This document shows, piece after piece, positions 8,914 through 17,928 of a stretch of DNA of 64,000 nt. A program made the position numbers and the translations under genes. Position 1 is the first letter of the stretch. Every line of letters starts with the position of its first letter. Below the pieces are notes generated by a model, which saw nothing but the letters and a program-made list of their open reading frames with translations, searched no databases and had not been told where the DNA came from. Source of the DNA: Verrucomicrobiota bacterium (GTDB lineage: Bacteria; Verrucomicrobiota; Verrucomicrobiia; Verrucomicrobiales; Verrucomicrobiaceae). The stretch covers positions 124,001-188,000 of the forward strand of contig JAFLEI010000006.1 of the NCBI GenBank assembly GCA_017301975.1. Direction: 5' to 3'.

Positions 8914-10881
8914 TCATATCACCCGGTCGTTGCCGCCATCGACGGGGATTTGGGCACCGGTGACTTTGGCGAAGAGGGGGGAGGCCATGGCGGAGACCAT
9001 GTTACCGATGTCCTTGGATTTGATCTCCACCTTCATGAGGTTTTTGGTCTTGTACTCTTCGACGGTCATGCCGTAGCGGGTCGCGCTCTTTTGGAGGGCT
9101 TCGGGGGTCCAGAGCTTGGTGTCGAAGACGGCGTCAGGGTGAACGATGTTGACGCGGATTTTGTGAGGGGCCAGTTCAAGGGCGGCGACGCGGCAGAGCT
9201 GGGTGAGGGCGGCTTTGGAGCAGGAGTAGGCGCTGGCGCCGGGGCCGGGGGCCTTGAAGTTGCGGCTGCCGACGAAGATGATGCTGGCGTCGATGCCCTG
9301 TTTCACAAACGGGATGACTTTGTTCATCAGCTTCTGATGGCTGGTGAGATTGATCATGATGGTGCGGTCCCAGTCGGCCTGTGCCATGGCGTCGAGGTGA
9401 TCGTTCTTGGGGAAGATGCCGGCGTTGCTGACGACGATGTCGATGCCGCCGAACTCGCGTACGGTGAAGTCGATGGCGTCCTGCACGGGCTGGTCCTCGG
9501 TGAGGTTCACGACGATGCCGATGCCGCCGATCTTCTTCATGATGTCGGGGATTTCCTTGTCGATGTCGAGTCCGACGACCTGAGCGCCTTGTTCGGCGAG
9601 GGATTCAGCGATGGCGAAGCCGATGCCGGCCGCGCAACCGGTGACGAGGGCGACTTTGCCCTGATGCACCTTGCGTGCCGGGCCTTTGCGCAGCTTGGCC
9701 TGCTCCAGATCCCAGTATTCGATTTCGAAGATGTCTTTCTCGGGCAGTGGCTGCCAGCCGCCGACGGATTCGCCTAGCTGAACGGTGGCGGCGGTGGATT
9801 CGGCTATGTCAGCGACGATTTTGGAGTCCTTCAGGGTGTCGCCAAAGCTGACGACGCCGTGGCCCGGCCAGATGGCGAAACGGGGGGCGGGATCGAGCAT
9901 GGTCTGGCCGCTGGCGTGGCGCTGGAAGTAGGCGGCGTAGCCGTCTGCGTACTGCTGCACGCTGGCGTCGAGGTCTTCGCCGATGAAAGCGGGGGAGCGC
10001 TTGGTGCGGATGCTGTGATCCGGGGTCAGGGGACCACGGGTGCCGAAGGTGGAGACGTTGGCGAGATTTGCATAGCCGACGGCCTCGGAGGAGGCATTGA
10101 GGCGGGCGATTTGCGGGAAGCCACGGCGCTTGGAGACGGACTGGCGCAGTTTTGCGAGGGCCATGAGGTCTTCGGTGGCTGCGGCTGTGGCGGCTTTGGC
10201 ACCTTTTTTGGCGAGGTAGTCTTCCGCCATGGTGACCATCTCGATGTGGAGCTCGTAGCTTTTACGGGCGTCGTCGTCGAAGGTGAAGAGGCCGTGCTTG
10301 AGCAAGACCATGCCCTGGATGCCTTCTTGGCGCAGATCGCGGCCTGCGATGAGATCGGCGATGGTTTTGGCCAGGATGAAGCCGGGCATCACGTAGGGGA
10401 CGATGATGACGCGGTTGCCGTAAATCTCCTTCACGCGGGCTTCGCCATCGGCGTTGCAGGTGAGGGCGGAGATGGCGTTGGCGTGGCTGTGATCGACGAA
10501 TTTGAAGGGGAGGATGGCGTGGAGGATCGCCTCGATGCTGGCGGCTGGCGCATTGGGGTTGGTCATCGCGGCGCGCTGCTGCAGGACCATGTCCTCATCG
10601 CTCATGGTGGCGAGTTTGGACATTTTGAGGAGGGCGTCCATGCGTACGGGGGAGAAGCCGGCGCGTTCAATGGTGGCGAGATCCCAGCCGCTGCCTTTAA
10701 CGTAGCAGAGATCGACGGCATCGCCGAAAAAGTCCTTTTCAGTGACCTTGACCGAGGTATTGCCGCCGCCGTGGAGGACGAGGGCGGGATTGCGGCCGAG
10801 CAGGCGGGAGGTGTAAACGCGTTGTCCGAGCAGATCGGTGCCGAAAGTGGCGGCTTCTTGGTCGTTCCAGAGGGATTGCAT
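8914..10881 (-). CDS. Bifunctional class II aldolase / short-chain dehydrogenase (RhaD-like)
   Basis: A 655-residue fusion. Residues 1 to about 390 are a class II aldolase/adducin domain, with HGGGNTSVKV near residue 37 and the metal-site motif DHSHANAISAL near 162. Residues from about 415 to 655 are a short-chain dehydrogenase, with VTGCAAGIGFAIAE as the NAD-binding glycine motif, SNAG, and YSCSKAALTQ as the Y-x3-K active site. Family members act on rhamnulose-1-phosphate or related deoxy-sugar intermediates, cleaving them and oxidising the lactaldehyde. The exact substrate cannot be read from sequence. An EboE-type TIM barrel gene lies 63 bp upstream on the same strand, so the two are probably co-transcribed. 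Confidence 0.9.
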   Translation of the reverse strand: MQSLWNDQEAATFGTDLLGQRVYTSRLLGRNPALVLHGGGNTSVKVTEKDFFGDAVDLCYVKGSGWDLATIERAGFSPVRMDALLKMSKLATMSDEDMVLQQRAAMTNPNAPAASIEAILHAILPFKFVDHSHANAISALTCNADGEARVKEIYGNRVIIVPYVMPGFILAKTIADLIAGRDLRQEGIQGMVLLKHGLFTFDDDARKSYELHIEMVTMAEDYLAKKGAKAATAAATEDLMALAKLRQSVSKRRGFPQIARLNASSEAVGYANLANVSTFGTRGPLTPDHSIRTKRSPAFIGEDLDASVQQYADGYAAYFQRHASGQTMLDPAPRFAIWPGHGVVSFGDTLKDSKIVADIAESTAATVQLGESVGGWQPLPEKDIFEIEYWDLEQAKLRKGPARKVHQGKVALVTGCAAGIGFAIAESLAEQGAQVVGLDIDKEIPDIMKKIGGIGIVVNLTEDQPVQDAIDFTVREFGGIDIVVSNAGIFPKNDHLDAMAQADWDRTIMINLTSHQKLMNKVIPFVKQGIDASIIFVGSRNFKAPGPGASAYSCSKAALTQLCRVAALELAPHKIRVNIVHPDAVFDTKLWTPEALQKSATRYGMTVEEYKTKNLMKVEIKSKDIGNMVSAMASPLFAKVTGAQIPVDGGNDRVI

Positions 10882-10944
10882 GTGGGGAAATGGGGAATGC
10901 CAGACTTCCGATGGATGCGCCCCGGTGCAAGGGGATTTTCCCTC

Positions 10945-12123
10945 TCAAACGGGGGCGAGGGCCCGACTTCTCATCTCGGCCAGTGTCCATTCATATTCGC
11001 GTATGAGCTGATCTACCACATCTCCGCTGCGCATTTCCTGCGGCAGGACTTCCCAGGTGTAGGTTTCCATCTCGATGTGCTGGCATTTGGTTGGATTTTT
11101 GGCGAGCCAGTCCATCGCGCCGATCAGGTGATCGCGGGTGCTGTCAAAACCGCCGCCGGGCTGGGCATGGATGGGGATGTGGAAGTGGATGCGCCATTCT
11201 TCGCCGAGGCTGCCGGGGTTTGCCTGAGCGAACTGAAGGGCATCTGGCAGGTCCTTAAAGCGACGGAGGGGCTCGTCCTTGCCGTAGCTGGCGATGACTT
11301 GGTGGAAGTAAACGGGCTCGTCGAAGGCTGGCAACTGGGCGATGTTCTCGGGCGTGGGCTTGAGCTTGAGGGCGGAACTGAAGTGGAGCTTGCTGAGGCG
11401 GATGCCGGCGCCGGTGATGCGATCGAGGGCTTTTTGCGCCTCTTCGAATTCGATGGCGAGGTGGCAGGTGTCGTAGTTGAGGCCGACGAATTTGAAAAAG
11501 TCGCGGTCGCGGGGATTGCGGTCGAGGTAGAGGCCGAAGAATTTGAGGGTTTCGCCGCTGGTTTCAAACAGGCCGAGGGGCTCGGGTTCGAGGCCGAGAT
11601 GGAGGTCGTGGCCGGTTTTGGTGGCGACTTTTTCGATGTGCTCGCGGCAGAGGCGGAGGTTGGTGAAGATGGCCTGCAATTCATCGGCGCCGACGCCGAA
11701 GGTCTTGTGGGAGCCGGGCAGGGTGCTGACGCTGCCGCTGACGCCGGGGGGCAGCAGTTGGGCGAGGATGTCGAAGAGGAGGTTGGTGTAGGTGAGGCGC
11801 TCCGTGGTGCTCCAGTCTGGCTTGAAGACTTCCTCTTTGACGCGGGTGCCGTGGAAGGAGCCGTAGGGGAAGCCGTTGATGGTGAAGACGTAGCAGTTGT
11901 TGGTGTCGAGCCAGGACTTGAATTCGGCGATTTTACCCGGGGCACTCAGTTCCAGGGCGGCCTGGTGGCTGAGGCGGAGGCCGATGCCGTAGGGCTTGCC
12001 GCCGCTGACGCGGTCTTTGACGCGCAGGGTGTAGTTTTTGAGGCCGCTCCAGGTTTCCTCCCAAGTTTCGCCGCGATGGATGTTGGTGCAGTAGCCGAGG
12101 TGGATGCCGTGGTTGAGGAGCAT
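10945..12123 (-). CDS. eboE: EboE-like TIM-barrel (xylose isomerase-like) protein
   Basis: A 392-residue TIM-barrel protein. It opens with HLGYCTNIHRGETWEE and contains TINGFPYGSFHGTRVKE, both strongly reminiscent of EboE metabolite-traffic proteins. GLEPEPLG, NYDTCHLA and the late IHFHIPIH supply the Glu, Asp and His expected of a xylose-isomerase-like metal site. EboE proteins occur in clusters linked to eustigmatophyte/bacterial ebo operons. No other ebo gene is visible here; instead the gene precedes the aldolase/dehydrogenase fusion. A role as sugar isomerase or epimerase feeding that enzyme is therefore also possible. The gene symbol is by similarity only. Confidence 0.75.
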   Translation of the reverse strand: MLLNHGIHLGYCTNIHRGETWEETWSGLKNYTLRVKDRVSGGKPYGIGLRLSHQAALELSAPGKIAEFKSWLDTNNCYVFTINGFPYGSFHGTRVKEEVFKPDWSTTERLTYTNLLFDILAQLLPPGVSGSVSTLPGSHKTFGVGADELQAIFTNLRLCREHIEKVATKTGHDLHLGLEPEPLGLFETSGETLKFFGLYLDRNPRDRDFFKFVGLNYDTCHLAIEFEEAQKALDRITGAGIRLSKLHFSSALKLKPTPENIAQLPAFDEPVYFHQVIASYGKDEPLRRFKDLPDALQFAQANPGSLGEEWRIHFHIPIHAQPGGGFDSTRDHLIGAMDWLAKNPTKCQHIEMETYTWEVLPQEMRSGDVVDQLIREYEWTLAEMRSRALAPV

Positions 12124-12237
12124 GGCTCTCAGTGCTCAGGGGCGCGGTGGTCGTCAAATGAATCGTCAGGCGAGTTAATAAAATAATGCCAGACGTTTAG
12201 TTGAGTTTGTGGCGTTTTTGCGCTTTGGGTGGGGCTT

Positions 12238-13374
12238 ATGAAACGTGATCAAAGTGCTGATTTAGAGTGTGTGCCGATGGAGGAGCAGCTGGTGGGGGTG
12301 AATGCGAAGACGGGGCTTTATCCTGGCGCGCGGTCGTGGTCGGGTGGGCGGTTGCGGGTTCTTGGCAGGGGGCCGTTGGAGTCTTACTGCTACCACGTGA
12401 TGTCGCGGACCTGTGGCGGTGAGGTGTTTTGGGATGAGGTGGAGAAGGAGGCGCTGCGGCGGGTGATCTGGCGGATGGCGGAGTTTTCGGGGGTCAAGGT
12501 GGTGACTTACTGCGTAATGGGGAATCATTTCCATTTGCTGGCGGAGGTGCCGCATCGGGAGACGTGGATGCAGCGGTTTGCGGGTGCGACAGGCGAGGTG
12601 AAGCTGCTGGAGCACCTGGGTGTGCTATACAGCAAGGCGTACGTAGGTCTGCTGCGCGATGAGTTGAGCGATCTGCGGACGCGGGGCCTGGCTGTGCTGG
12701 CGGAGCAAAAGCTGACGATGATCAAGAGGCGTTTCTGCGACCTTTCTATATTCATGAAGGAGGTGAAGGAGCGTTTCAGCCGGTGGCTGAACAAACGGCG
12801 CGGACGCCGGGGGACGCTGTGGATGGATCGCTTCAAAAGCGTGCTGGTGGAGGGTAAGGGGGAGGCGCTGCGGACGATGGTGGCCTACATTGATCTGAAT
12901 CCGGTGCGTGCGGGGCTGGTGAAGGATCCGAAGGACTATCGCTGGTGTGGTTATGCGGAGGCGTTGGGCGGCAGCCGGAGAGCGCAGCGCGGACTGTGCA
13001 AGGCGCTGGGGAAGCCGGTGGATGGATGGAAGAGCGCGGCGGCGGGGGAGGCGTATCGCTGCCTGCTGCATGCGGAAGGCAGGGAGGTGAAGGATGCGCA
13101 GAATGAGAAGGTGGTGGTGCGGGGAGTGACTGCGGAGTCGGCACGTGCGGTGCTGGCGACGCATGGGAAGTTGAGCCCGGCTGAACTGGTGCGGCTGCGC
13201 GTGCGCTACTTCACCGAAGGCGTGGTGCTGGGCAGCAGGGAATTTGTGGAGGGCATTTTCTCAGCTCAGCGGGAGCGATTCAGTCCGAAGCGCAAGGATG
13301 GGGCGAGACGGATCGCGGAGTCTGAGGCTCCGTTTTATGCCCTGCGAAGGTTGCGTCTCCGACCACTTGGATGA
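12238..13374 (+). CDS. REP-associated tyrosine transposase-like protein (Y1_Tnp / RAYT)
   Basis: A 378-residue HUH endonuclease-like protein of the IS200/RAYT group, which cuts and rejoins single-stranded DNA at palindromic sites. The N-terminal part has YHVMSRTCGG, then VVTYCVMGNHFHLL with the His-x-His metal site at about residues 97 and 99. It continues with RFSRWLNKRRGRRGTLWMDRF and YIDLNPVRAGLV, a layout typical of verrucomicrobial RAYTs. I chose the ATG at 12238; a GTG three codons earlier is possible. No terminal inverted repeats or target duplication flank it, consistent with a domesticated single-copy RAYT rather than an insertion sequence. A REPIN-like repeat lies 4 kb to the left. 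Confidence 0.85.
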   Translation: MKRDQSADLECVPMEEQLVGVNAKTGLYPGARSWSGGRLRVLGRGPLESYCYHVMSRTCGGEVFWDEVEKEALRRVIWRMAEFSGVKVVTYCVMGNHFHLLAEVPHRETWMQRFAGATGEVKLLEHLGVLYSKAYVGLLRDELSDLRTRGLAVLAEQKLTMIKRRFCDLSIFMKEVKERFSRWLNKRRGRRGTLWMDRFKSVLVEGKGEALRTMVAYIDLNPVRAGLVKDPKDYRWCGYAEALGGSRRAQRGLCKALGKPVDGWKSAAAGEAYRCLLHAEGREVKDAQNEKVVVRGVTAESARAVLATHGKLSPAELVRLRVRYFTEGVVLGSREFVEGIFSAQRERFSPKRKDGARRIAESEAPFYALRRLRLRPLG

Positions 13375-13393
13375 CAAGACGGGGACAAAAAAA

Positions 13394-13416
13394 CGGGCGT
13401 CTGGTGAAGACGCCCG
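13394..13416 (-). terminator. Rho-independent terminator of the DUF1080 gene
   Basis: A 9-bp perfect stem (CGGGCGTCT/AGACGCCCG) with a 5-nt loop. On the minus strand it is followed by a run of seven T. It lies 30 bp after the stop of the DUF1080 gene. The stem may also serve the convergent transposase gene, but the T-run is on the minus-strand side. Confidence 0.85.
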
Positions 13417-13445
13417 CTGTGTTGCAATGACTGGTTAAGAGCAGA

Positions 13446-14141
13446 TCAAGGGAGAACCTTGATGGCGATGTCCTTGTAGTAGGTGGTGCTCTTGGGGTCG
13501 TGGCCCTGAATGGCGATGGTGCCTTCGCTAAGCTTGCGGCCGGGCATGTTTTTTAATTCTTTGACGGGATCCCAGCCTTCGGGTTCGACAAAGTCGACGG
13601 TAGTCTTGCCGTTGACGGCAATGGTGATGTGCTTGCCTTCGACCTTGATGTCGTAATCGAACCATTCGCCATCGGTGCTGGGGGCGAGGGGGACTTTGAT
13701 GTGCTTGCCGCCTTCGGGTTCCTTCTGGCCGTCAAGGAGGGCGAGGATGTTGACGACGCCGTAGAGGCTGCCGGTTTTCTTGGGGTCGGTGTGGGTGCTG
13801 TTGACCTGGCACTCGTAGCCTTTATCGGGCCAGCCTTTGTCCTGATACTGGGTGTGAACGTAGACGCCGCTGTTGGAGCCGGGAGTGGTCTTGACCTTGA
13901 GTTTCAGTTCGAAGCTCTGGAACTTGGCTTCACCGTTTTCGCCCATGTAGAAGAGGTGGGCGCGGCCGCCGCTCACTTTGAGTTCGCCGTTTTCGACGGT
14001 GAAAACGCCGGGGACTTCTTCGTTAGACTTCCAGCCAGTGAGGTCCTTGCCGTTAAAGAGGGAGATCCAGCCGTCTTCTGCGGCCTGGGTGGAGGTGAGA
14101 GCGAGCGCCGCGAGGGCGGTGAGTGTGAGTTGTTTGAGCAT
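13446..14141 (-). CDS. Secreted DUF1080 (3-keto-disaccharide hydrolase-type) protein
   Basis: A 231-residue exported protein with a signal peptide ending TSTQA-A around residue 20. The DUF1080 signature follows directly: W-x-SLFNGKDLTGWK. The family has a concanavalin-like jelly-roll fold; some members hydrolyse 3-keto-disaccharides and others bind glycans. Other typical segments are PGSNSGVYVHTQYQDKGWPDKGYECQ and GTIAIQGHD near the C-terminus. The family is greatly expanded in Verrucomicrobia and Planctomycetes. The gene stands alone, with its own terminator downstream. The specific substrate is unknown. Confidence 0.9.
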   Translation of the reverse strand: MLKQLTLTALAALALTSTQAAEDGWISLFNGKDLTGWKSNEEVPGVFTVENGELKVSGGRAHLFYMGENGEAKFQSFELKLKVKTTPGSNSGVYVHTQYQDKGWPDKGYECQVNSTHTDPKKTGSLYGVVNILALLDGQKEPEGGKHIKVPLAPSTDGEWFDYDIKVEGKHITIAVNGKTTVDFVEPEGWDPVKELKNMPGRKLSEGTIAIQGHDPKSTTYYKDIAIKVLP

Positions 14142-14238
14142 AGAGGGGATGGGTTAACGTGATGGCGGAGACGCCTCTAACGAGTGAACTGGAATGACCG
14201 GTTTTCGCGGGATCAGGCGCCGAGAATCGAAGGAGGGC

Positions 14239-15714
14239 TCAGCTGGCCTTTTTGGTCTTTTTCACGGCCGGGGCGGCGCTGAGAGGACTTTCAATCGCAG
14301 CCTTTTTGACGGCGGGAGCGCTGAGGTGGCTTTGAAGCACTGAGCTGTCGACACCGAGGAATTTGGCGGTGCGTTCTGCCTCTTCATTGAAATGGCGGAA
14401 AGCCAGGCGGGAGAGCTCGCGCTCCACCCAGGGAAGAAGCTCGATGTCGGGAGTCTTTTCCGCGACGCTGACCAGCATGCTCAGGGCATCGCGCATGCGG
14501 GTGACGGTGCTGGAGGGGTCCATGTGACGTGCGCCTTTGCTGCCGAGAGGGATGTCGGAGGGCAGGAGGACGTCTGAATTGCAGAGGGCGCAGGCGCGCT
14601 GAATGGTGTTTTCCAGTTCGCGGACGTTGCCGGGCCAGTCGTAGGCGTCGAGCATGTCGAGCGCGTCATCGGTGAAGCGCATCTGCGGCCCACGGCGGCG
14701 TGCTGAGAGGCGGTGAAGGAAGAATTCGGCCAGAAGGCGCACGTCTTCTCGGCGCTCGCGAAGCGGCGGGATGTGAATGCGGACGACGTTGAGGCGGTAG
14801 AACAAGTCCTCGCGGAAATTGCCCTTGGCGACTTCGTCTTCGAGATGCTTGTTGGTGGCGGCGAGGACGCGGACGTCGGTCTTGAGCGTCTGATTGCTGC
14901 CGACGCGGGAGTACTGGCCTTCCTGGAGGACGCGCAGCAGCTTGCTCTGCACGGCAAGCGGCATGTCGCCGATTTCGTCGAGGAAGAGGGTGCCGCCGTC
15001 GCACTGTTCAAAGCGGCCGACGCGCTGGTTCACCGCACCGGTGAAGGAGCCTTTTTCATGGCCGAAGATTTCGCTTTCGAGCAGGTTGTCCGGGATGGCC
15101 GTGACATTGATGGCGACGAATTCTTTCTGCGCACGAGGGCTGAACTTGTGAATGGCGCCTGCGACGAGCTCTTTGCCGCAGCCGCTTTCTCCCGTGATCA
15201 TGACGGGGGCGTCTGAGCGGGAGACGCGGCCGATGAGCTTGAACACCTCCTGCATGGGGGCGGAGCGGCCGATGATGGTCTCCTGAATCGTTTCGGTGGG
15301 GACCTCGGCGGCCTGGGCGCGGGTGGCCTTGCGAGCCTCGATGGAGGTGAGGGCGCTTTCGACGACGGTGCGCAACTCGTAGGGAAGGCGTTCCTTGCCC
15401 AGCACATCGTAGGCACCGAGACGCATGGCCTCGATGACGTGGCTGGTGGTGGCGGTGCCGCTGAAGAGGATGACCATGGACTGCGGATCGGTCTGGCGCA
15501 GGCGCTTGAGGAGTTCGATGCCCGTGGTGCCGTTGAGGCGTACTTCTGACAGCAGCAGGTCAGCGCGCTTCTTGACGTAGGAGGCCAGGGCGTCTTCACC
15601 CCGCTCAAAAGTGCTGATGGAAACGCCCGGTGCTTTCAGATGGGCGGCAGCCCATGCGAGGAAGTCGGCATCTGGATCCACGATAATGAGGTGGGTATCC
15701 GGGTTATCTGGCAT
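14239..15714 (-). CDS. Sigma-54-dependent response regulator (NtrC family) with altered receiver
   Basis: A 491-residue transcriptional activator. A receiver domain spans about residues 7-125 and an AAA+ sigma-54 interaction domain about 155-390, with Walker A GESGCGKE, the sigma-54 contact loop GSFTGA and Walker B GGTLFLDEIGD. The C-terminal region has a divergent Fis-type helix-turn-helix (FNEEAERTAKFLGVDSSVLQ) and a Lys/Ala-rich tail. In the receiver the usual phospho-acceptor Asp is Glu57 (LLLSEVRLNG), and the second acidic residue of the first strand is Pro (IVDPDAD). It may therefore be phosphorylation-independent. No histidine kinase gene is adjacent. Targets are unknown; a sigma-54-like site occurs far away at 39813. 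Confidence 0.9.
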   Translation of the reverse strand: MPDNPDTHLIIVDPDADFLAWAAAHLKAPGVSISTFERGEDALASYVKKRADLLLSEVRLNGTTGIELLKRLRQTDPQSMVILFSGTATTSHVIEAMRLGAYDVLGKERLPYELRTVVESALTSIEARKATRAQAAEVPTETIQETIIGRSAPMQEVFKLIGRVSRSDAPVMITGESGCGKELVAGAIHKFSPRAQKEFVAINVTAIPDNLLESEIFGHEKGSFTGAVNQRVGRFEQCDGGTLFLDEIGDMPLAVQSKLLRVLQEGQYSRVGSNQTLKTDVRVLAATNKHLEDEVAKGNFREDLFYRLNVVRIHIPPLRERREDVRLLAEFFLHRLSARRRGPQMRFTDDALDMLDAYDWPGNVRELENTIQRACALCNSDVLLPSDIPLGSKGARHMDPSSTVTRMRDALSMLVSVAEKTPDIELLPWVERELSRLAFRHFNEEAERTAKFLGVDSSVLQSHLSAPAVKKAAIESPLSAAPAVKKTKKAS

Positions 15715-15776
15715 TAGGCGTTAGTTTTGGGTTGGTAGTGCGTTATCGCAGCGATTGGGGGGGAGGTCAACATTCG

Positions 15777-16499
15777 TCATACGCCTCCGAAGCGGCGATG
15801 GCGCTGGTGGAACGCACGGATCGCGGTTTTGAGATCCTCCTTGGAGAAGTCCGGCCAGAGCTTTTCAGTGATGTAGAATTCGGTGTAGCTGACCTGCCAG
15901 AGCAGGAAATTTGACAGCCGCATTTCGCCTGAAGTCCGGATGAGGAGGTCAGGATCTGGATAGTAGCGGGTGTAGAGATGTTTGCCGAACATTTCGACGT
16001 CGATCATGGCTTTGTCGAGGTGGCCGCGTTCCACGCTCTGAAGCAGGCTTTTCACGCCGTCGATGATCTCTTCACGCCCCCCGTAGCTGAGGGCTAGAAT
16101 GAGTGTGAGGCCGGTATTTTGGGCAGTGGCTTCGATGCAGCGGTGGAGCTCGTTCTGACAGGACTGGGGAAGGTCATGCAGGCGACCGATGGACTGGAGC
16201 CGGACATTTTGCTTCATCATGAGCGGCAGTTCACCGCGCAAAAAGATTTCCAGCAGCTTCATCAGCGCTTCGACTTCGCGTTTGGGGCGCTTCCAGTTTT
16301 CTGACGAAAAGGCGTAGAGCGTGAGGAATTCGACCCCGATTTCGCTGCAGCCTTCGACGACACGCCGGACGGTTTCGGCGCCGGCACGGTGCCCCTCGGT
16401 GCGAGGAAGGCCCCGTTCTTTTGCCCAGCGGCCGTTGCCGTCCATGATCATGGCGATATGGCGGGGGATGGGTTTCAGATCATCGTTAGGGCGACTCAT
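15777..16499 (-). CDS. uppS: Isoprenyl transferase (undecaprenyl diphosphate synthase)
   Basis: A cis-prenyltransferase that builds the C55 carrier lipid for peptidoglycan and surface polysaccharide from FPP and IPP. HIAMIMDGNGRWA near residues 14-26 carries the catalytic Asp. TLYAFSSENWKRP, ALSYGGREEI and DLLIRTSGEMRLSNFLLWQ are all family signatures. Length 240 is normal. It stands alone here rather than beside cdsA or dxr. The carrier lipid would be needed by the polysaccharide locus further right. Confidence 0.95.
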   Translation of the reverse strand: MSRPNDDLKPIPRHIAMIMDGNGRWAKERGLPRTEGHRAGAETVRRVVEGCSEIGVEFLTLYAFSSENWKRPKREVEALMKLLEIFLRGELPLMMKQNVRLQSIGRLHDLPQSCQNELHRCIEATAQNTGLTLILALSYGGREEIIDGVKSLLQSVERGHLDKAMIDVEMFGKHLYTRYYPDPDLLIRTSGEMRLSNFLLWQVSYTEFYITEKLWPDFSKEDLKTAIRAFHQRHRRFGGV

Positions 16500-16625
16500 G
16501 CGAAAGGAAAATCTACTGCATGCCGCTGTCTGCGCCAGAAAGTTCTGTGTTCGTGCCGCTGTTGTTGCGGATTGCTGGAATCAACTCGCGCAAGAGGCGG
16601 AGCATGCGTTAAGTTTTTGCGGACG

Positions 16626-17873
16626 ATGACTTCCGGCACCACCGCCAGCCTGATCTGCCCGGCCTGCGGCCAGGCCTTTCTCTCCATGCAGCAAAGCATG
16701 GAGGGCATGGTGCAGTGCCCGCACTGTGCGCACAATGCGCTGCGGGGCTACTTCGGCACGCAGGCGCAGGTGGCGGGTGTGGCGCAGGTGCGGCGGCGTG
16801 TTTCCCAGCCGCAGCCGGTGCAAAGCCCTCCGGCACCCGTGCAGCAGCCGCCACAATACGAGTCGCACGCTTTTGCGCAGGCAGGTGGAGGTCTGCAGCC
16901 GCGGCAGATGCCGATGACCCCGATCACTGCGGCGCGTCCGGCCTTGCAGCCTTCGCAGGCGCTGCTGCCGACAGGTGCGCCGCCTCCGCCGCCGGATGAA
17001 TTTGTGAGGCCGCAGCACCTGCGCACTTCACCGTGGCGCAATGCGTTTATTCTGCTGGGGTTTGCTGGTGTGTGTGGTGGTGCCCTCTGGTTGTGGTGGG
17101 ACAGTGTCAATGCACCGGCAGTCAAACAAGGGGAGGCTGTGACTGTCCCTCCAGAGAGGACGGCGGTGCAGAAATCGCCCATGGTGGCCAAGACGGAAAC
17201 CGCCCGTGCAGTGATACCGGCTCCCGATGTGGGGGCGATGGCTGCGGACGCGAAAACTTTGGTCACGGAATTGTTTGCCGCGGACACCGCGCAAGGCCGT
17301 GCCGCATGCATTCACGAAGCGGACAAATACGGTGCGGAAATCGAAGCGCAATTTGGTGCCACAGGTGCTCAAAAAACCGAACTGCGGCTGCTTTCGCGCA
17401 TTCCCGGCATGCCGCAGACGCTGCCGGGCCGCCAGCCGGTGCCGTTGTTCAAGCTGGTGACTTCGACGTGTGCCACTGGTGCGCTGATCCGGCTGGAAAC
17501 CGGGACTGATGGCCGGCGGCGCATCAGCTGGCCGCTGCTGTTTGAAACGCATTCCCAAGCGCTGGCTGCTTTCATGAAACAGCCGGCGGAGGCGGCGGCG
17601 TGGTTTCACGTGGGACTGCGGCCCAGCCATGGGCTGGACATTGCGGCAGAGCTGCGGGGCAAATATCTCACGTTTGACGTGCAGGTGTCGGCGGGTGCCG
17701 AGCCGCATTTTGTGGCGTGTGTCGAGCGCGACACGCCTCTGGGGCGCTATCTTGACCGTGAAACAGAATGGGGGAAATCCTATCTCGCGCGCCTGCTCGT
17801 GCGGAGGCTGGACATTCAATCGGCTGCTCCTTGTCTGCTGGTGATCGATTGTGAAGGATCCCCGGAACGCTGA
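16626..17873 (+). CDS. Zinc-ribbon single-pass membrane protein, unknown
   Basis: About 415 residues. The N-terminus has a zinc ribbon (CPACGQ then CPHCAH at about residues 11-35). A long Pro/Gln-rich linker follows, then one membrane helix (FILLGFAGVCGGALWLWW) near residues 140-160 and a C-terminal domain of about 230 residues with no family I recognise. A cytosolic zinc ribbon with an extracytoplasmic C-terminal domain is the simplest topology. I chose the ATG at 16626 because the ribbon begins 10 residues later; a longer frame to 16389 runs back over uppS. It is divergent from uppS and convergent with tatC. Confidence 0.75.
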   Translation: MTSGTTASLICPACGQAFLSMQQSMEGMVQCPHCAHNALRGYFGTQAQVAGVAQVRRRVSQPQPVQSPPAPVQQPPQYESHAFAQAGGGLQPRQMPMTPITAARPALQPSQALLPTGAPPPPPDEFVRPQHLRTSPWRNAFILLGFAGVCGGALWLWWDSVNAPAVKQGEAVTVPPERTAVQKSPMVAKTETARAVIPAPDVGAMAADAKTLVTELFAADTAQGRAACIHEADKYGAEIEAQFGATGAQKTELRLLSRIPGMPQTLPGRQPVPLFKLVTSTCATGALIRLETGTDGRRRISWPLLFETHSQALAAFMKQPAEAAAWFHVGLRPSHGLDIAAELRGKYLTFDVQVSAGAEPHFVACVERDTPLGRYLDRETEWGKSYLARLLVRRLDIQSAAPCLLVIDCEGSPER

Positions 17874-17876
17874 AGA

Positions 17877-17899
17877 GCCACAGGCTGTGTGCCTGTGGC
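17877..17899. terminator. Hairpin between convergent genes
   Basis: A 9-bp perfect stem (GCCACAGGC/GCCTGTGGC) with a 5-nt loop starts 4 bp after the zinc-ribbon gene stop. It lies 30 bp from the tatC stop. Neither side has a long T-run, so termination efficiency is uncertain. Position between convergent stops supports a shared terminator. Confidence 0.5.
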
Positions 17900-17928
17900 C
17901 CCTCGCGAATCACTGACCGATCCTGGTG

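Noticed and set aside
9859-12186. Long plus-strand open frame (775 codons) opposite the aldolase and EboE genes
   Set aside because: Composition is dominated by Gly, Ala, Glu, Asp and Val as expected of an antisense frame in GC-rich DNA. It has no domain, and it lies across two well-supported genes.
12124-13445. Insertion sequence around the Y1 transposase
   Set aside because: No flanking target duplication or subterminal hairpins were seen. The gene is better explained as a single-copy RAYT.
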